22,026 nt of DNA, taken from Heritagella_A intestinalis. GTDB taxonomy: Bacteria > Bacillota > Clostridia > Oscillospirales > Acutalibacteraceae. The notes beneath the pieces are model-generated. The model saw nothing but the letters and a program-made list of their open reading frames with translations. It did no database searches and was not told the DNA's origin. The translations under genes were made by a program, and so were the position numbers. Location of the stretch: NCBI GenBank assembly GCA_904418995.1, contig CAJFQF010000021.1:1-22026 (forward strand), in the 5' to 3' direction. Positions 8,833-17,188 of the stretch are shown piece by piece (position 1 is the stretch's first letter; each line of letters starts with the position of its first letter).

Positions 8833-9585
8833 ATGACATTGAACAAAGAAAATCTCATCGCTTCCAGCGAGCTGGTGGACATTTACAAGGACGGGGATAA
8901 GTGCGTAAAGCTGTTCAAAGAGGGCGTGCGCAAGACCAACCCCTTGTACGAAGCTTTGACCCATTCCCGTGTAGAGGATACCGGCCTGCGTGTGCCGATT
9001 ATCCACGAACTTTCTGTAATCGATGGCCGCTGGGCTATTGTCATGGACCTCATCGAGGGCAAGACCCTTGCCGACCTGATGCAGGAGCATCCGGAAAACA
9101 TGGATCAGTACCTCAACGATATGGTGGATATCCAGCTGGAGATCCATTCCAAGACCGTTCCGAAGCTGAGCAAGCTCAAGGATAAGATGGGCCGCCAGAT
9201 TAACTCCCTGACGGAAATTGACGATGTGAAGAAGTATGAACTCCTGACCCGTCTGGAGAGCATGCCCAAGCACACCAAGCTCTGCCACGGCAATTTTGTC
9301 CCTGAGAATATTATTTATAATGAGAAGGGCATCTATGTGGTTGACTGGATCGCTGCCCGTCAGGGCAACGCCAGCGCCGATGTGGGCCGTACTTACCTGC
9401 TGCTGAGCCTGCGGGATCCCAAGATGGCTGACAAATATCTGGATCTGTTCTGCGAAAAGACCCATACCTCTAAGAAGTATGTGCAGCAGTGGCTGCCCAT
9501 CGTGGCCGCCGCTTATCTGCCGGACGCCAAGCCCGAGGAGCACGATTTCCTGATGAAGTGGGTAGACGTGGTGGAATACGAATAA
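8833..9585 (+). CDS. APH-like phosphotransferase-fold protein with altered catalytic motif
   Basis: A 250-residue protein of the aminoglycoside phosphotransferase/choline kinase fold. The ATP-lobe, the hinge (WAIVMDLIEGKTLADLM) and the C-lobe can be followed. The catalytic loop reads LCHGNFVPENIIYN: H152, G153, then N154 where active kinases have Asp (HGD). N159 and the metal-binding D171 in VVDW are kept. ATG 8833 is chosen because GGAG (8821-8824) is 8 bases away; an in-frame ATG at 8815 lies before the ribosome site. The gene has its own promoter and terminator. The substrate is unknown, and the Asp-to-Asn change leaves open whether it is a kinase at all. Confidence 0.85.
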   Translation: MTLNKENLIASSELVDIYKDGDKCVKLFKEGVRKTNPLYEALTHSRVEDTGLRVPIIHELSVIDGRWAIVMDLIEGKTLADLMQEHPENMDQYLNDMVDIQLEIHSKTVPKLSKLKDKMGRQINSLTEIDDVKKYELLTRLESMPKHTKLCHGNFVPENIIYNEKGIYVVDWIAARQGNASADVGRTYLLLSLRDPKMADKYLDLFCEKTHTSKKYVQQWLPIVAAAYLPDAKPEEHDFLMKWVDVVEYE

Positions 9586-9605
9586 TCGTACATGAAAAAG
9601 GAATC

Positions 9606-9634
9606 AAGGCAGCTGTTTCCGGCAGCTGCCTTTT
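9606..9634 (+). terminator. Rho-independent terminator
   Basis: GGCAGCTG (9608-9615) pairs with CAGCTGCC (9623-9630), 7-base loop, flanked by AA and TTTT. It lies 20 bases after the kinase-fold gene. Confidence 0.8.
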
Positions 9635-9738
9635 CCGCTATTTTCCGTTTTGCCGCCGTCCGGAAGAAATTTCCTGTATTTGGCTGAACTTCATACAAAA
9701 AAGAAAAATCTCCGGGCGAAAATTGGCGAAAACCTGTG

Positions 9739-9768
9739 TTGACTTTAGAGGCCCTGATTTGCTATAAT
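9739..9768 (+). promoter_or_regulatory. adhE promoter
   Basis: TTGACT (9739-9744), 18-bp spacer and a perfect TATAAT (9763-9768) with an extended -10 TG at 9760-9761. A strong promoter, consistent with the strongly biased codon use of the gene. Confidence 0.8.
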
Positions 9769-9772
9769 ATCC

Positions 9773-9790
9773 TTGTTAAAAAAATAACAA
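9773..9790. promoter_or_regulatory. Rex operator
   Basis: TTGTTAAAAAAATAACAA has perfect 6-bp arms TTGTTA/TAACAA around AAAAAA and matches the clostridial Rex consensus (TTGTTAA-N4-TTAACAA type) with 18-bp length. It starts 5 bases after the -10, over the transcription start. Rex is the NADH/NAD+ sensor that represses fermentation genes such as adhE when NADH is low. The motif is seen; binding is inferred. Confidence 0.82.
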
Positions 9791-9843
9791 ATCAGCAGGC
9801 ATCTATTTTCAAAAGTGTTTATTACAAAATGGAGGACTGGCAC

Positions 9844-12477
9844 ATGGAGAAAAAAGAGCAAGCAGTAACCCCTGAGACCCCTGCCACCGGTTTGGTAGAC
9901 AATCTTGACGCTCTCATCGCCAAGATGGCAGAGGTCAGAGAAGCCCAGCGCATCTTTTCCACCTACACCCAGGAGCAGGTAGACAAGATTTTCAAGGCCG
10001 CCGCAATCGCTGCCAACCAGGCGCGTATCCCGCTGGCAAAGATGGCCGTAGAAGAGACCGGCATGGGCGTTGTGGAAGATAAGGTCATCAAGAACCACTA
10101 TGCAGCTGAGTACATTTATAATAAGTACAAGGACACCAAGACCTGCGGCGTGGTAGAAGAGGACAAGGCTTTCGGCGTGACCAAGGTTGCCGAGCCCATC
10201 GGTGTTGTGGCTGCGGTTATCCCCACCACCAACCCCACTTCCACCGCAATCTTCAAGACCCTGATCTCTCTGAAGACCCGCAACGGCATTATCATCAGCC
10301 CCCACCCCCGCGCCAAGAAGTGCACCATCGCTGCCGCTAAGGTTGTGCTGGACGCTGCTGTGGCTGCTGGCGCTCCCAAGGGCATTATCGGCTGGATCGA
10401 TATCCCCTCCTTGGAGATGACCAACGAGCTGATGCACACCGCTGACATCATCCTGGCCACTGGCGGCCCCGGCATGGTGAAGGCAGCTTATTCTTCCGGT
10501 AAGCCCGCCGTTGGCGTAGGCGCCGGCAATACCCCCGCTATCATCGACGACACCGCCGATATTGTGGTGGCTGTCAACTCCATCATCCACTCCAAGACCT
10601 TCGATAACGGCATGATCTGCGCTTCCGAGCAGTCTGTGATCGTCCATCAGAATGTGTATGATGCCGTGAAGAAGGAGTTTGCCGATCGTGGCTGCTACTT
10701 CCTCAATCCCGAGGAGACTGAGAAGGTTCGCAAGACCATTATCATCAATGGCTCCGTTAACGCTAAGATCGTTGGCCAGAAGGCCCACACCATCGCTAAG
10801 CTGGCTGGCGTGAATGTTCCCGAGGCTACCAAGATCCTCATCGGCGAAGTGGAGAGCGTAGATATCGAAGAAGAGTTCGCTCATGAGAAGCTGTCTCCCG
10901 TCTTGGCCATGTATAAGGCTAAGGACTTTGAGGATGCAGTTGCCAAGGCTTGCCGTCTGGTTGCTGACGGCGGCTATGGCCACACTTCTTCCCTGTACTG
11001 CAACGCTGTCACCGAGCGCGCCAAGATTGAAAAGTTTGGCGAGACCATGAAGACCTGCCGTATTCTGGTTAACACCCCCTCCTCCCAGGGCGGTATCGGC
11101 GATCTGTACAACTTCAAGCTGAATCCTTCCCTGACGCTGGGCTGCGGCTCCTGGGGCGGCAACTCCGTCTCCGAGAACGTCGGCGTGAAGCACCTGCTGA
11201 ACATCAAGACCGTCGCCGAGAGGAGAGAAAATATGCTGTGGTTCAAGGCACCTGAAAAGGTTTACTTCAAGAAGGGCTGCCTGCCGGTGGCTCTGGACGA
11301 GCTGAAGACCGTTATGGGCAAGAAGAAGGTCTTCATCGTCACCGACTCCTTCCTGTACAACAATGGCTACACCAAGTGCATTACCGATAAGCTGGACGAG
11401 ATGGGCATCAAGCACACCACCTTCTTTGATGTTGCTCCCGACCCGAACCTGAAGAGCGCTCTGGAAGGCACTGCCGCTATGAACGCCTTCCAGCCCGACT
11501 GCATCATCGCTCTGGGCGGCGGCTCCGCAATGGACGCCGGCAAGATCATGTGGGTGATGTACGAGCATCCGGAAGTGGACTTCCTGGATATGGCTATGCG
11601 CTTCATGGATATCCGCAAGAGAGTGTACACCTTCCCCCACATGGGCGACAAGGCTACCTTCATTGCGATCCCCACTTCCGCTGGTACCGGTTCCGAGGTA
11701 ACCCCCTTCGCCGTTATCACCGACGAGAAGACCGGCATCAAGTATCCTCTGGCCGACTACGAGCTGCTGCCTGATGTGGCTATCGTGGATCCCGACCTGA
11801 TGATGAATATGCCCAAGGGCCTGACTTCCGCTTCCGGTATCGACGCCCTGACCCATGCCCTGGAGGCTTATGCTTCCATCATGGCTACCGACTACACCGA
11901 CGGTATCGCCCTGAAGGCTATGAAGACCATCTTCGAGTACCTGCCCCGCGCATATGACAACGGCCCCAATGATCCCGTTGCCAGAGAGAAGATGGCGAAC
12001 GCTTCCACCATGGCTGGTATGGCATTTGCCAACGCCTTCCTGGGTGTGTGCCACTCCATGGCTCATAAGCTGGGCGCTTTCCATCACCTGCCCCACGGCA
12101 TTGCCAACGCCCTGCTGATCACCCTGGTGATGCGCTTCAACGCCAACCCGGTTCCCCCCAAGATGGGCACCTTCCCGCAGTATGCATATCCTCACACCCT
12201 GGAGCGCTATTGCGAGTGCGCTGACTTCGTGGGCATCAAGGGCAACACCAACGAGGAGAAGCTGGACAACTTCATCGCTGCTATCGAAGAGCTGAAGGCT
12301 AAGGTCGGCGTGAAGAAGACCATCAAGGATTACGGCGTGGACGAGAAGTACTTCCTGGATACGCTGGATGCCATGGTTGAGCAGGCATTCGATGACCAGT
12401 GCACTGGCGCCAACCCGAGATATCCGCTGATGAGCGAAATCAAGGAGATGTACCTGAAAGCCTACTACGGCGAATAA
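9844..12477 (+). CDS. adhE: Bifunctional aldehyde-alcohol dehydrogenase
   Basis: An 877-residue cytosolic fermentation enzyme, full length for the family. It reduces acetyl-CoA to acetaldehyde and then to ethanol with NADH. Residues 1 to about 455 are the CoA-acylating aldehyde dehydrogenase; the catalytic Cys is C259 in GMICASEQS, and VGVGAGNTPA is present. The linker (about 456-475) leads to the iron-dependent alcohol dehydrogenase; the metal ligands are D667, H671, H737 and H751, and ALGGGSAMDAGK is the nucleotide site. ATG 9844 has GGAGG 8 bases upstream; the frame is open to 9736 but that part overlaps the promoter and operator. AdhE normally forms long filaments (spirosomes). Regulation by redox state through Rex is likely from the operator at 9773. 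Confidence 0.97.
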   Translation: MEKKEQAVTPETPATGLVDNLDALIAKMAEVREAQRIFSTYTQEQVDKIFKAAAIAANQARIPLAKMAVEETGMGVVEDKVIKNHYAAEYIYNKYKDTKTCGVVEEDKAFGVTKVAEPIGVVAAVIPTTNPTSTAIFKTLISLKTRNGIIISPHPRAKKCTIAAAKVVLDAAVAAGAPKGIIGWIDIPSLEMTNELMHTADIILATGGPGMVKAAYSSGKPAVGVGAGNTPAIIDDTADIVVAVNSIIHSKTFDNGMICASEQSVIVHQNVYDAVKKEFADRGCYFLNPEETEKVRKTIIINGSVNAKIVGQKAHTIAKLAGVNVPEATKILIGEVESVDIEEEFAHEKLSPVLAMYKAKDFEDAVAKACRLVADGGYGHTSSLYCNAVTERAKIEKFGETMKTCRILVNTPSSQGGIGDLYNFKLNPSLTLGCGSWGGNSVSENVGVKHLLNIKTVAERRENMLWFKAPEKVYFKKGCLPVALDELKTVMGKKKVFIVTDSFLYNNGYTKCITDKLDEMGIKHTTFFDVAPDPNLKSALEGTAAMNAFQPDCIIALGGGSAMDAGKIMWVMYEHPEVDFLDMAMRFMDIRKRVYTFPHMGDKATFIAIPTSAGTGSEVTPFAVITDEKTGIKYPLADYELLPDVAIVDPDLMMNMPKGLTSASGIDALTHALEAYASIMATDYTDGIALKAMKTIFEYLPRAYDNGPNDPVAREKMANASTMAGMAFANAFLGVCHSMAHKLGAFHHLPHGIANALLITLVMRFNANPVPPKMGTFPQYAYPHTLERYCECADFVGIKGNTNEEKLDNFIAAIEELKAKVGVKKTIKDYGVDEKYFLDTLDAMVEQAFDDQCTGANPRYPLMSEIKEMYLKAYYGE

Positions 12478-12503
12478 GGTTTTATCCTAACCCCGTTAAC
12501 AGA

Positions 12504-12536
12504 GCGGGCGGAGTGAAAAACTCCGCCCGCTTTTTT
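12504..12536 (+). terminator. adhE terminator
   Basis: A perfect 10-bp stem GCGGGCGGAG (12504-12513) / CTCCGCCCGC (12521-12530), 7-base loop, then TTTTTT. Confidence 0.92.
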
Positions 12537-12672
12537 GCGTTTTCAAATGCTGACCGGTACCATTGGACTTTTATCCTTGTGCCAACCAGCCCTTTGACGA
12601 ATGGTTTTGATAAATATCCCCTCAAAATGGAAAGCAGTGAAAGGTCCCGGATAGGTGGAAATAAAATGATAG

Positions 12673-13218
12673 TTAGTTGATACAGCGGTTTACAAGGCCA
12701 CAGAACATATCATTTGCCATTGCAAGGGCTTCGCTCTCAATATCGTTGAATACCCGGATATCTGCGGAGTAATTTCCCTGTAAACGCAGCGTTGCTTCTT
12801 TCTCAGTCATTTCTAAATGGCTGTACAGCATGTCTTTCCATTTCGTTTCTTTCCAACAGGGATTGATAGAGGCCAGGAAAGCGGCGATTTCATCTGCGTT
12901 TTGATACCATTTTCTACGGATGCAGTCGGCTTTCTCAGATTCTCCGTTTTTGGCCGCGTTGACCAAATCCCCTCCAAGTAATAGGTGTTGCGTTAAAAGC
13001 TCCTGGAATTCTCTGGCTGTTTTCATACCGTAAACCGGTGCAAGAAGCTGCGCAAAATCCTTGGGATTTCGGAGAAGACGGTTGGTAATCGGCTCTAAAT
13101 CGCTTAGGCCTGCTGCTGTGCTAATGATGAAGAACCGTGTCCAATATACGTGCTGTGCCCATAATTGTTGTATCTGATTCATGAAACACATTTGCTTTTG
13201 CGTGTACCCATTGCGCAT
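12673..13218 (-). CDS. Helical protein of unknown function
   Basis: A 181-residue, almost all-helical protein. It resembles a Firmicutes family with conserved LW-x-QHV-x-WTR, RLLRNPKDFA, RKWYQNADEIAAFLASINP and GNYSADI segments; from memory, members are often labelled acetylglutamate kinase in databases, a label I would not trust because the sequence has no kinase motifs. There are no membrane segments. The ATG at 13218 has a strong GGAGG six bases upstream. It lies alone between adhE (opposite strand) and the regulator fusion, about 235 bases from each side's signals. Function unknown; many paired His/Trp/Arg residues in the N-terminal helix could bind a ligand or metal. Confidence 0.7.
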   Translation of the reverse strand: MRNGYTQKQMCFMNQIQQLWAQHVYWTRFFIISTAAGLSDLEPITNRLLRNPKDFAQLLAPVYGMKTAREFQELLTQHLLLGGDLVNAAKNGESEKADCIRRKWYQNADEIAAFLASINPCWKETKWKDMLYSHLEMTEKEATLRLQGNYSADIRVFNDIESEALAMANDMFCGLVNRCIN

Positions 13219-13453
13219 AAAATTCCTCCTTCCTGTCGGTGCAGCTTACTACTACTGTATGAAATCAGTGGGATAAAGGTTCCGGCATTTTTCACACCTG
13301 TAAAAACGGAAAAACTATTAGCGCAGATCGAATACCTTAATTATTTCCGGGTTGGCATGTCCGGCATTCCGCTTCTGTTTATAAAGATTATCGGTTTCAA
13401 ATAAGAGAAATCCATGAAAAAGGAATGAGAAATAGAAGCCTTCTTTATTTAAT

Positions 13454-14389
13454 TTAGAGTGTCTTAGCGGGAATGGAAACCGTTACTTGCGTCCCTTTTC
13501 CAAACTCACTGTTGACGGTAATTTTTCCATTATGAAGCTCTACAATCCACTTTACAATAGACAACCCCAAGCCAGAGCCAGAACGGTCTCTGGCTTTATT
13601 TGCGCGGTAAAAGCGTTCAAAAATGTGTTCCAGTTCGTCCTCTTTTATCCCGATTCCGTTATCGGAGATGGTAAAGGTACAGGCCTTCTCTGAATTGGTG
13701 GCTCTGACAGTTACCTTGCCGCCTTGCACTCCGTATTTGATGCTGTTTCCAATCAGATTGATGAGAAGCTGGGTCATCAGGCTTTGATTCCCAGAGATCA
13801 CGCTATCCTCCGGCACCTTATTGGAATCGTATTCAAAAGAGTAATTCCATACATGGTCGGCAATTTGTGAGCGCGTTAAAACGTGTCCCTGATTGCGCAG
13901 CAGATATTCCAGCAAGGCGTATTCTGTGGAAGTTAAGGTAATATTGCGTTCTCCCCTGGTGATTTTACGATTGGAGGTATTGAGCGTCAGATCGGCTAAG
14001 GACAGCACGGCGCTTTTCGTATCACTTCCGCGGCGCAGAAGCGCCCGCACCCTGGCGGAAAATTCATCAAAGGCGAATGGCTTTACCAAATAGTCGTCTG
14101 CGCCGGCATCTAGGCCCATGACCCGGTCATCGATAGAATCTCTGGCCGTCAAAATCAACACCGGGGAGGGGTTTCCTTTACTCCGCAGTTCTTTCAGTAT
14201 GGAGATTCCGTCTCTCTTGGGAAGCATCAAATCCAAAATAATACAGTCATACTGCATGGAATCGGCATAATCAAATCCGGATTCCCCATCATAGCAGTCG
14301 TCTACCGAATGCCCTTCCTCTTTTAATCGTTTTGTAATCAAGTGATGAAGGACCCGGTCGTCTTCGATTACCAATAATCTCATATCCAT
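13454..14389 (-). CDS. Response regulator fused to histidine-kinase ATPase domain (deletion fusion)
   Basis: A 311-residue hybrid. Residues 1-120 are an OmpR-family receiver: acidic pocket E9, D10, D11, phosphoacceptor D53 (IILDLMLP), T81 in LILTARD, K102 in LVKPF. Residues 128-190 are the start of the winged helix (LTSTEYALLEYLL, then HVWNYSFEYDSN). The recognition helix that should follow (normally beginning VVDV-x-IRRLR) is absent. From residue 191 the sequence is the C-terminal part of a histidine kinase: N box N211/N215, G1 box DNGIGI (D243, G245, G247), F box IFERFYR and G2 box GSGLGLSIVK. Sensor, membrane and HisKA parts with the phosphorylatable His are missing. The frame is intact. 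Most simply an in-frame deletion of about 1 kb joined two neighbouring genes. Whether it retains any function is unknown. Confidence 0.85.
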   Translation of the reverse strand: MDMRLLVIEDDRVLHHLITKRLKEEGHSVDDCYDGESGFDYADSMQYDCIILDLMLPKRDGISILKELRSKGNPSPVLILTARDSIDDRVMGLDAGADDYLVKPFAFDEFSARVRALLRRGSDTKSAVLSLADLTLNTSNRKITRGERNITLTSTEYALLEYLLRNQGHVLTRSQIADHVWNYSFEYDSNKVPEDSVISGNQSLMTQLLINLIGNSIKYGVQGGKVTVRATNSEKACTFTISDNGIGIKEDELEHIFERFYRANKARDRSGSGLGLSIVKWIVELHNGKITVNSEFGKGTQVTVSIPAKTL

Positions 14390-14599
14390 TTGCCGCCTTT
14401 CTATGGTTTGGTTTCATTCTATTCTTTCAAAATGAGAATTTGATGAGAAAATTTCTTTGATTGGCCAAATATCTGGCGTTCATCTTCCAAGCGCAAGATT
14501 TCCCCAAAAGCTAAAATGAGAAAACACTCATGCTATTCTCATGTGTTTGCCACTTTTCCTCTGTAAACTAACAGACATCAAAGCAAAGGAGGCAATCCC
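14390..14599. promoter_or_regulatory. Divergent control region with ATGAGAA repeats
   Basis: ATGAGAA occurs at 14432-14438 and 14443-14449, an 11-bp direct repeat as expected of OmpR-family operators, and again as an inverted pair ATGAGAA (14516-14522) / TTCTCAT (14536-14542). These are likely binding sites for the original response regulator, controlling itself and the glycan operon on the other strand. Confidence 0.55.
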
Positions 14600-15712
14600 A
14601 TGAGTTTACCAATGGAAATTCGCGGCGTTGATATTGTGGTTATTCCTGCTTATCAACCCTCGGGAATTCTGCTTGACCTTGTAAAAGATGTTATTGCGTT
14701 TGGCTATGGTGTGATTGTAGTGGACGATGGCAGTTCATCTGATAAGCAGTGGATTTTTGAAAAATTAAAAAATATGCCGGATGTAGTAGTTCTGTGCCAT
14801 CCGAGGAACATGGGAAAAGGTGCGGCGCTGAAAACAGCGTTTCGGTATATCCGCGAGCTGAAAGATCCTGCTGCATATATCGTCACTATGGACGCAGATG
14901 GCCAGCATTTGCCGGGCGATATGGAGCAGGCAATTATGACGGCCCGGCTTTATCCCGGCTCCCTTATATTGGGAGTCCGTGATTTTAATAAAGGCATTCC
15001 CCTTCGCTCCAAACTGGGAAATAAAATCACCCGGGTGGCTTTCCGTATGATCAGCCGTACAAAAGTTACAGACACCCAAACCGGCCTTCGCGCTTTCAGT
15101 TTTTCCTTGCTGGACTATATGCTTCAACTGGAAGGGGCTGGATACGAATATGAAATGAATATGCTGCTCCACTGCCGGAGGAATCAGATTCCCATTAGGA
15201 CAGTTTATCTGGATAAGGAAAATTCCAGCTCTCATTTCCATCCCTTCCAGGATTCCCTGAAAATTTTTAAAACCATTTTCAAATTCGCGTCCTTTTCTTT
15301 GGCCAGTTTTGCTATGGATTATGTGTTGTTTATGATTCTGGCTGCCATTATCCAGGGCGTCTCCCATGGATTGTTACTGAGTAATGTCATCGCAAGGCTT
15401 GGGAGCGGGACCTTCAATTATCTTCTGAACCGGAATTTGGTTTTCAAAGATAAGGGAAATCCCCGCAGAACTTTTTTAGCCTATTTCCTGTTAGCGGTTG
15501 GCATCCTTTTGGCAAACAATATCGTACTTTCCTTCTATGCATGTACGCTGGCAATTCCTGTTTGGCTGGCCAAGGACCTTACAGAGATCACGTTGTTTTT
15601 GGTTAGCTTGACAGTACAGACGAAGCTTATTTTTAGAAAAAGAACACACCGTAAAGTGAAGAAAGGGAAGGTGAATGACTGTGGTACGGACGCTTCGGCC
15701 AAAATCGTATAA
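14600..15712 (+). CDS. Family 2 glycosyltransferase fused to GtrA-type membrane domain
   Basis: A 370-residue membrane protein. Residues 10-220 are a GT-A family 2 glycosyltransferase: D42/D43 in VVDDGSSSD bind the nucleotide sugar and D98/D100 in DADGQH are the metal-binding DxD. Residues 229-345 form a GtrA-like domain with four membrane segments (about 229-251, 255-276, 292-314, 322-345) and the LNRN-x-VF motif of that family. Such proteins charge undecaprenyl phosphate with a sugar, or move the lipid-linked sugar outward, for surface polymer decoration. GGAGG (14588-14592) lies 7 bases before the ATG. The last 38 bases overlap the next gene, so the pair is translated together. Confidence 0.9.
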   Translation: MSLPMEIRGVDIVVIPAYQPSGILLDLVKDVIAFGYGVIVVDDGSSSDKQWIFEKLKNMPDVVVLCHPRNMGKGAALKTAFRYIRELKDPAAYIVTMDADGQHLPGDMEQAIMTARLYPGSLILGVRDFNKGIPLRSKLGNKITRVAFRMISRTKVTDTQTGLRAFSFSLLDYMLQLEGAGYEYEMNMLLHCRRNQIPIRTVYLDKENSSSHFHPFQDSLKIFKTIFKFASFSLASFAMDYVLFMILAAIIQGVSHGLLLSNVIARLGSGTFNYLLNRNLVFKDKGNPRRTFLAYFLLAVGILLANNIVLSFYACTLAIPVWLAKDLTEITLFLVSLTVQTKLIFRKRTHRKVKKGKVNDCGTDASAKIV

Positions 15713-16763
15713 GCGAATTGGGGCTACTTTGTTAGCTTTAGCAGTTGATATTGCAGTAACTGCGGCAATCCTTTTGTCAATCTATTATTGTAACTACATG
15801 GTTCCCCATAAATTTGATATCCCAAATTTTTCGCTCAATGACAGCAGTTTTTCCTCAGAGAGCAGCCAAAACCAGCTTCCTCGCATAGGCGACAAGAAAA
15901 TCCCAGACAATTCCTCTGCGAATAAAAATAACGGGACAAGTGAGGCCGGAAATCAGGAATCCTCTGGAACCGATACCAGCCTGGAGGGGAAGTTTACTGA
16001 TAAGTTTTCAGACAAGGTGATTTCAACGGCAAATTCCTATCGAAGTAAAGACCTGTCCGTTACCATTACCCCTTATGAATTGGGTTCGGGTATGAATAAA
16101 ATCACCTATTATGTAGCAGACGTCTATACTTCCAACATCAACTGCTTCCGAACCTATTTTGGGCAGAATACTTATGGCACAGGATATACGGAGCATTTGA
16201 CCAATATGAGCCGTGATGTACACGCAATTCTCGCCATGAATGGCGACTCCTATTGCTACAACCGCCAGCATACTGCCGGCGTCCTGATTCGCAACGGTAC
16301 CCTTTACCGTGCGGAGCCCACCACTTCAGACGTCTGTATCCTATACAAAAATGGTGAGATGAAAACATACTCCCCCGATCAATTTAATTTACAGCAGGCC
16401 ATGCAGGATGGGGCGTATCAATCCTGGACTTTTGGTCCGAATCTTCTGGATACACAGGGAAAGGCGTTAACATCCTTTAATACTTGGGATTATATTCGCA
16501 AAGCGCATCCCCGCAGCGCTATTGGCTACTACGAACCTGGCCATTACTGCTTTGTGGTTGTGGATGGCCGGCAAACCGGATATTCAAGGGGAATGACGCT
16601 TCCGGAACTAGCGCAGGTTTTTGAAAACCTCGGCTGTTCTGCTGCCTACAATTTGGACGGGGGGCACTCTACCTTTATGACTATGGGGGATCAGGTGGTA
16701 AATCATCCATACAAATCAAGCCACCAAATTGTAGATTGTTTGTATTTTGGAGAGGTGCAATAG
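15675..16763 (+). CDS. Membrane-anchored phosphodiester glycosidase (NAGPA/DUF2233 family)
   Basis: A 362-residue protein with an N-terminal membrane anchor (about residues 15-38), a Ser/Asn-rich extracellular linker (50-115), and an NAGPA-type phosphodiester glycosidase domain in the second half. Family hallmarks: LAMNGDSY, GVLIRNGTLYR, PRSAIGYY, and YNLDGGHSTFM near the end (the conserved NLDGG-x-S). Related enzymes remove a sugar from a sugar-phosphodiester; here a surface teichoic-acid-like or lipid-linked glycan is a reasonable target. It overlaps the glycosyltransferase by 38 bases. The same pair occurs next to two-component genes in other Clostridia (from memory). Confidence 0.88.
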   Translation: MTVVRTLRPKSYKRIGATLLALAVDIAVTAAILLSIYYCNYMVPHKFDIPNFSLNDSSFSSESSQNQLPRIGDKKIPDNSSANKNNGTSEAGNQESSGTDTSLEGKFTDKFSDKVISTANSYRSKDLSVTITPYELGSGMNKITYYVADVYTSNINCFRTYFGQNTYGTGYTEHLTNMSRDVHAILAMNGDSYCYNRQHTAGVLIRNGTLYRAEPTTSDVCILYKNGEMKTYSPDQFNLQQAMQDGAYQSWTFGPNLLDTQGKALTSFNTWDYIRKAHPRSAIGYYEPGHYCFVVVDGRQTGYSRGMTLPELAQVFENLGCSAAYNLDGGHSTFMTMGDQVVNHPYKSSHQIVDCLYFGEVQ

Positions 16764-16764
16764 T

Positions 16765-16854
16765 ATGACGAAAATTTTTAAGATTCTCCCCCACATGCTG
16801 ATTGTACTTGCCTTGGCTTTTGCAGTTTTTCAATTTCAGCTTCGATCTGTGTAA
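16765..16854 (+). pseudogene. Truncated third gene of the glycan operon
   Basis: Starts 1 base after the glycosidase stop, with GAGG (16752-16755) at 9 bases. It reads MTKIFKILPHMLIVLALAFA, the beginning of a small one-helix membrane protein, then runs into foreign sequence and stops after 29 codons. In related operons a short membrane protein often follows at this place (from memory). The break lies near 16820. Confidence 0.5.
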
Positions 16855-16939
16855 GCTCGATCTGATAGGCGGTCAGTTTCGGATTTACTTTTTCCTCTTT
16901 GTTTTGCCGGATTTGAAAATTCTTAAATCTTGCCCACAT
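16824..16939 (-). pseudogene. Remnant of a serine-recombinase C-terminus
   Basis: On the minus strand the sequence reads EEKVNPKLTAYQIELTQIEA then EIEKLQ, which resembles the coiled-coil tail of large serine recombinases of phages and conjugative elements (INPKLTALK-type, EIEKL). The catalytic part is missing. It butts against the truncated operon gene, so an old element probably inserted there and later decayed. Confidence 0.45.
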
Positions 16940-17180
16940 GGCGGTGATTGCCACTCTCTGTGGGGCGATCTACCGGTTTTCTCGTCGGTTAGAACGCATC
17001 GAGTGCCCACCAGCACAACGACTATCTCGCCATGCTCCGGCTGACCATTATGTCGGAGGAGATGCCCATCGAAGAGCGCCTGAAGGCCGGGGAAGAGTAC
17101 GTCCGGGAGGATGGCAATGGGCGGTAAAGGCCCGATATCAGATCATGACAGAACAATATCAAGAAGAGATCGGAGAAAAC
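16938..17180 (+). pseudogene. Frameshifted phage small-protein gene
   Basis: Three frames carry consecutive pieces of what looks like one phage protein: MAVIATLCGAIYRFSRRLER, then HNDYLAMLRLTIMSEEMP followed by IEERLKAGEEYVRE (stop at about 17128), then AVKARYQIMTEQYQEEI. At least two frameshifts break it. The first piece resembles a membrane-anchor segment of holin-cassette proteins; I am not sure of the family. It marks an old prophage remnant left of the present one. Confidence 0.5.
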
Positions 17181-17188
17181 AAAAAACT

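Noticed and set aside
9745..12195. 816-codon open frame on the minus strand across adhE
   Set aside because: Shadow of the strongly biased codons of adhE; the product is low-complexity His/Gly/Leu text with no motif.
13240..13404. Coding-like stretch TEKLLAQIEYLNYFRVGMSG on the plus strand
   Set aside because: No start or ribosome site of its own; perhaps a remnant, too little to call.
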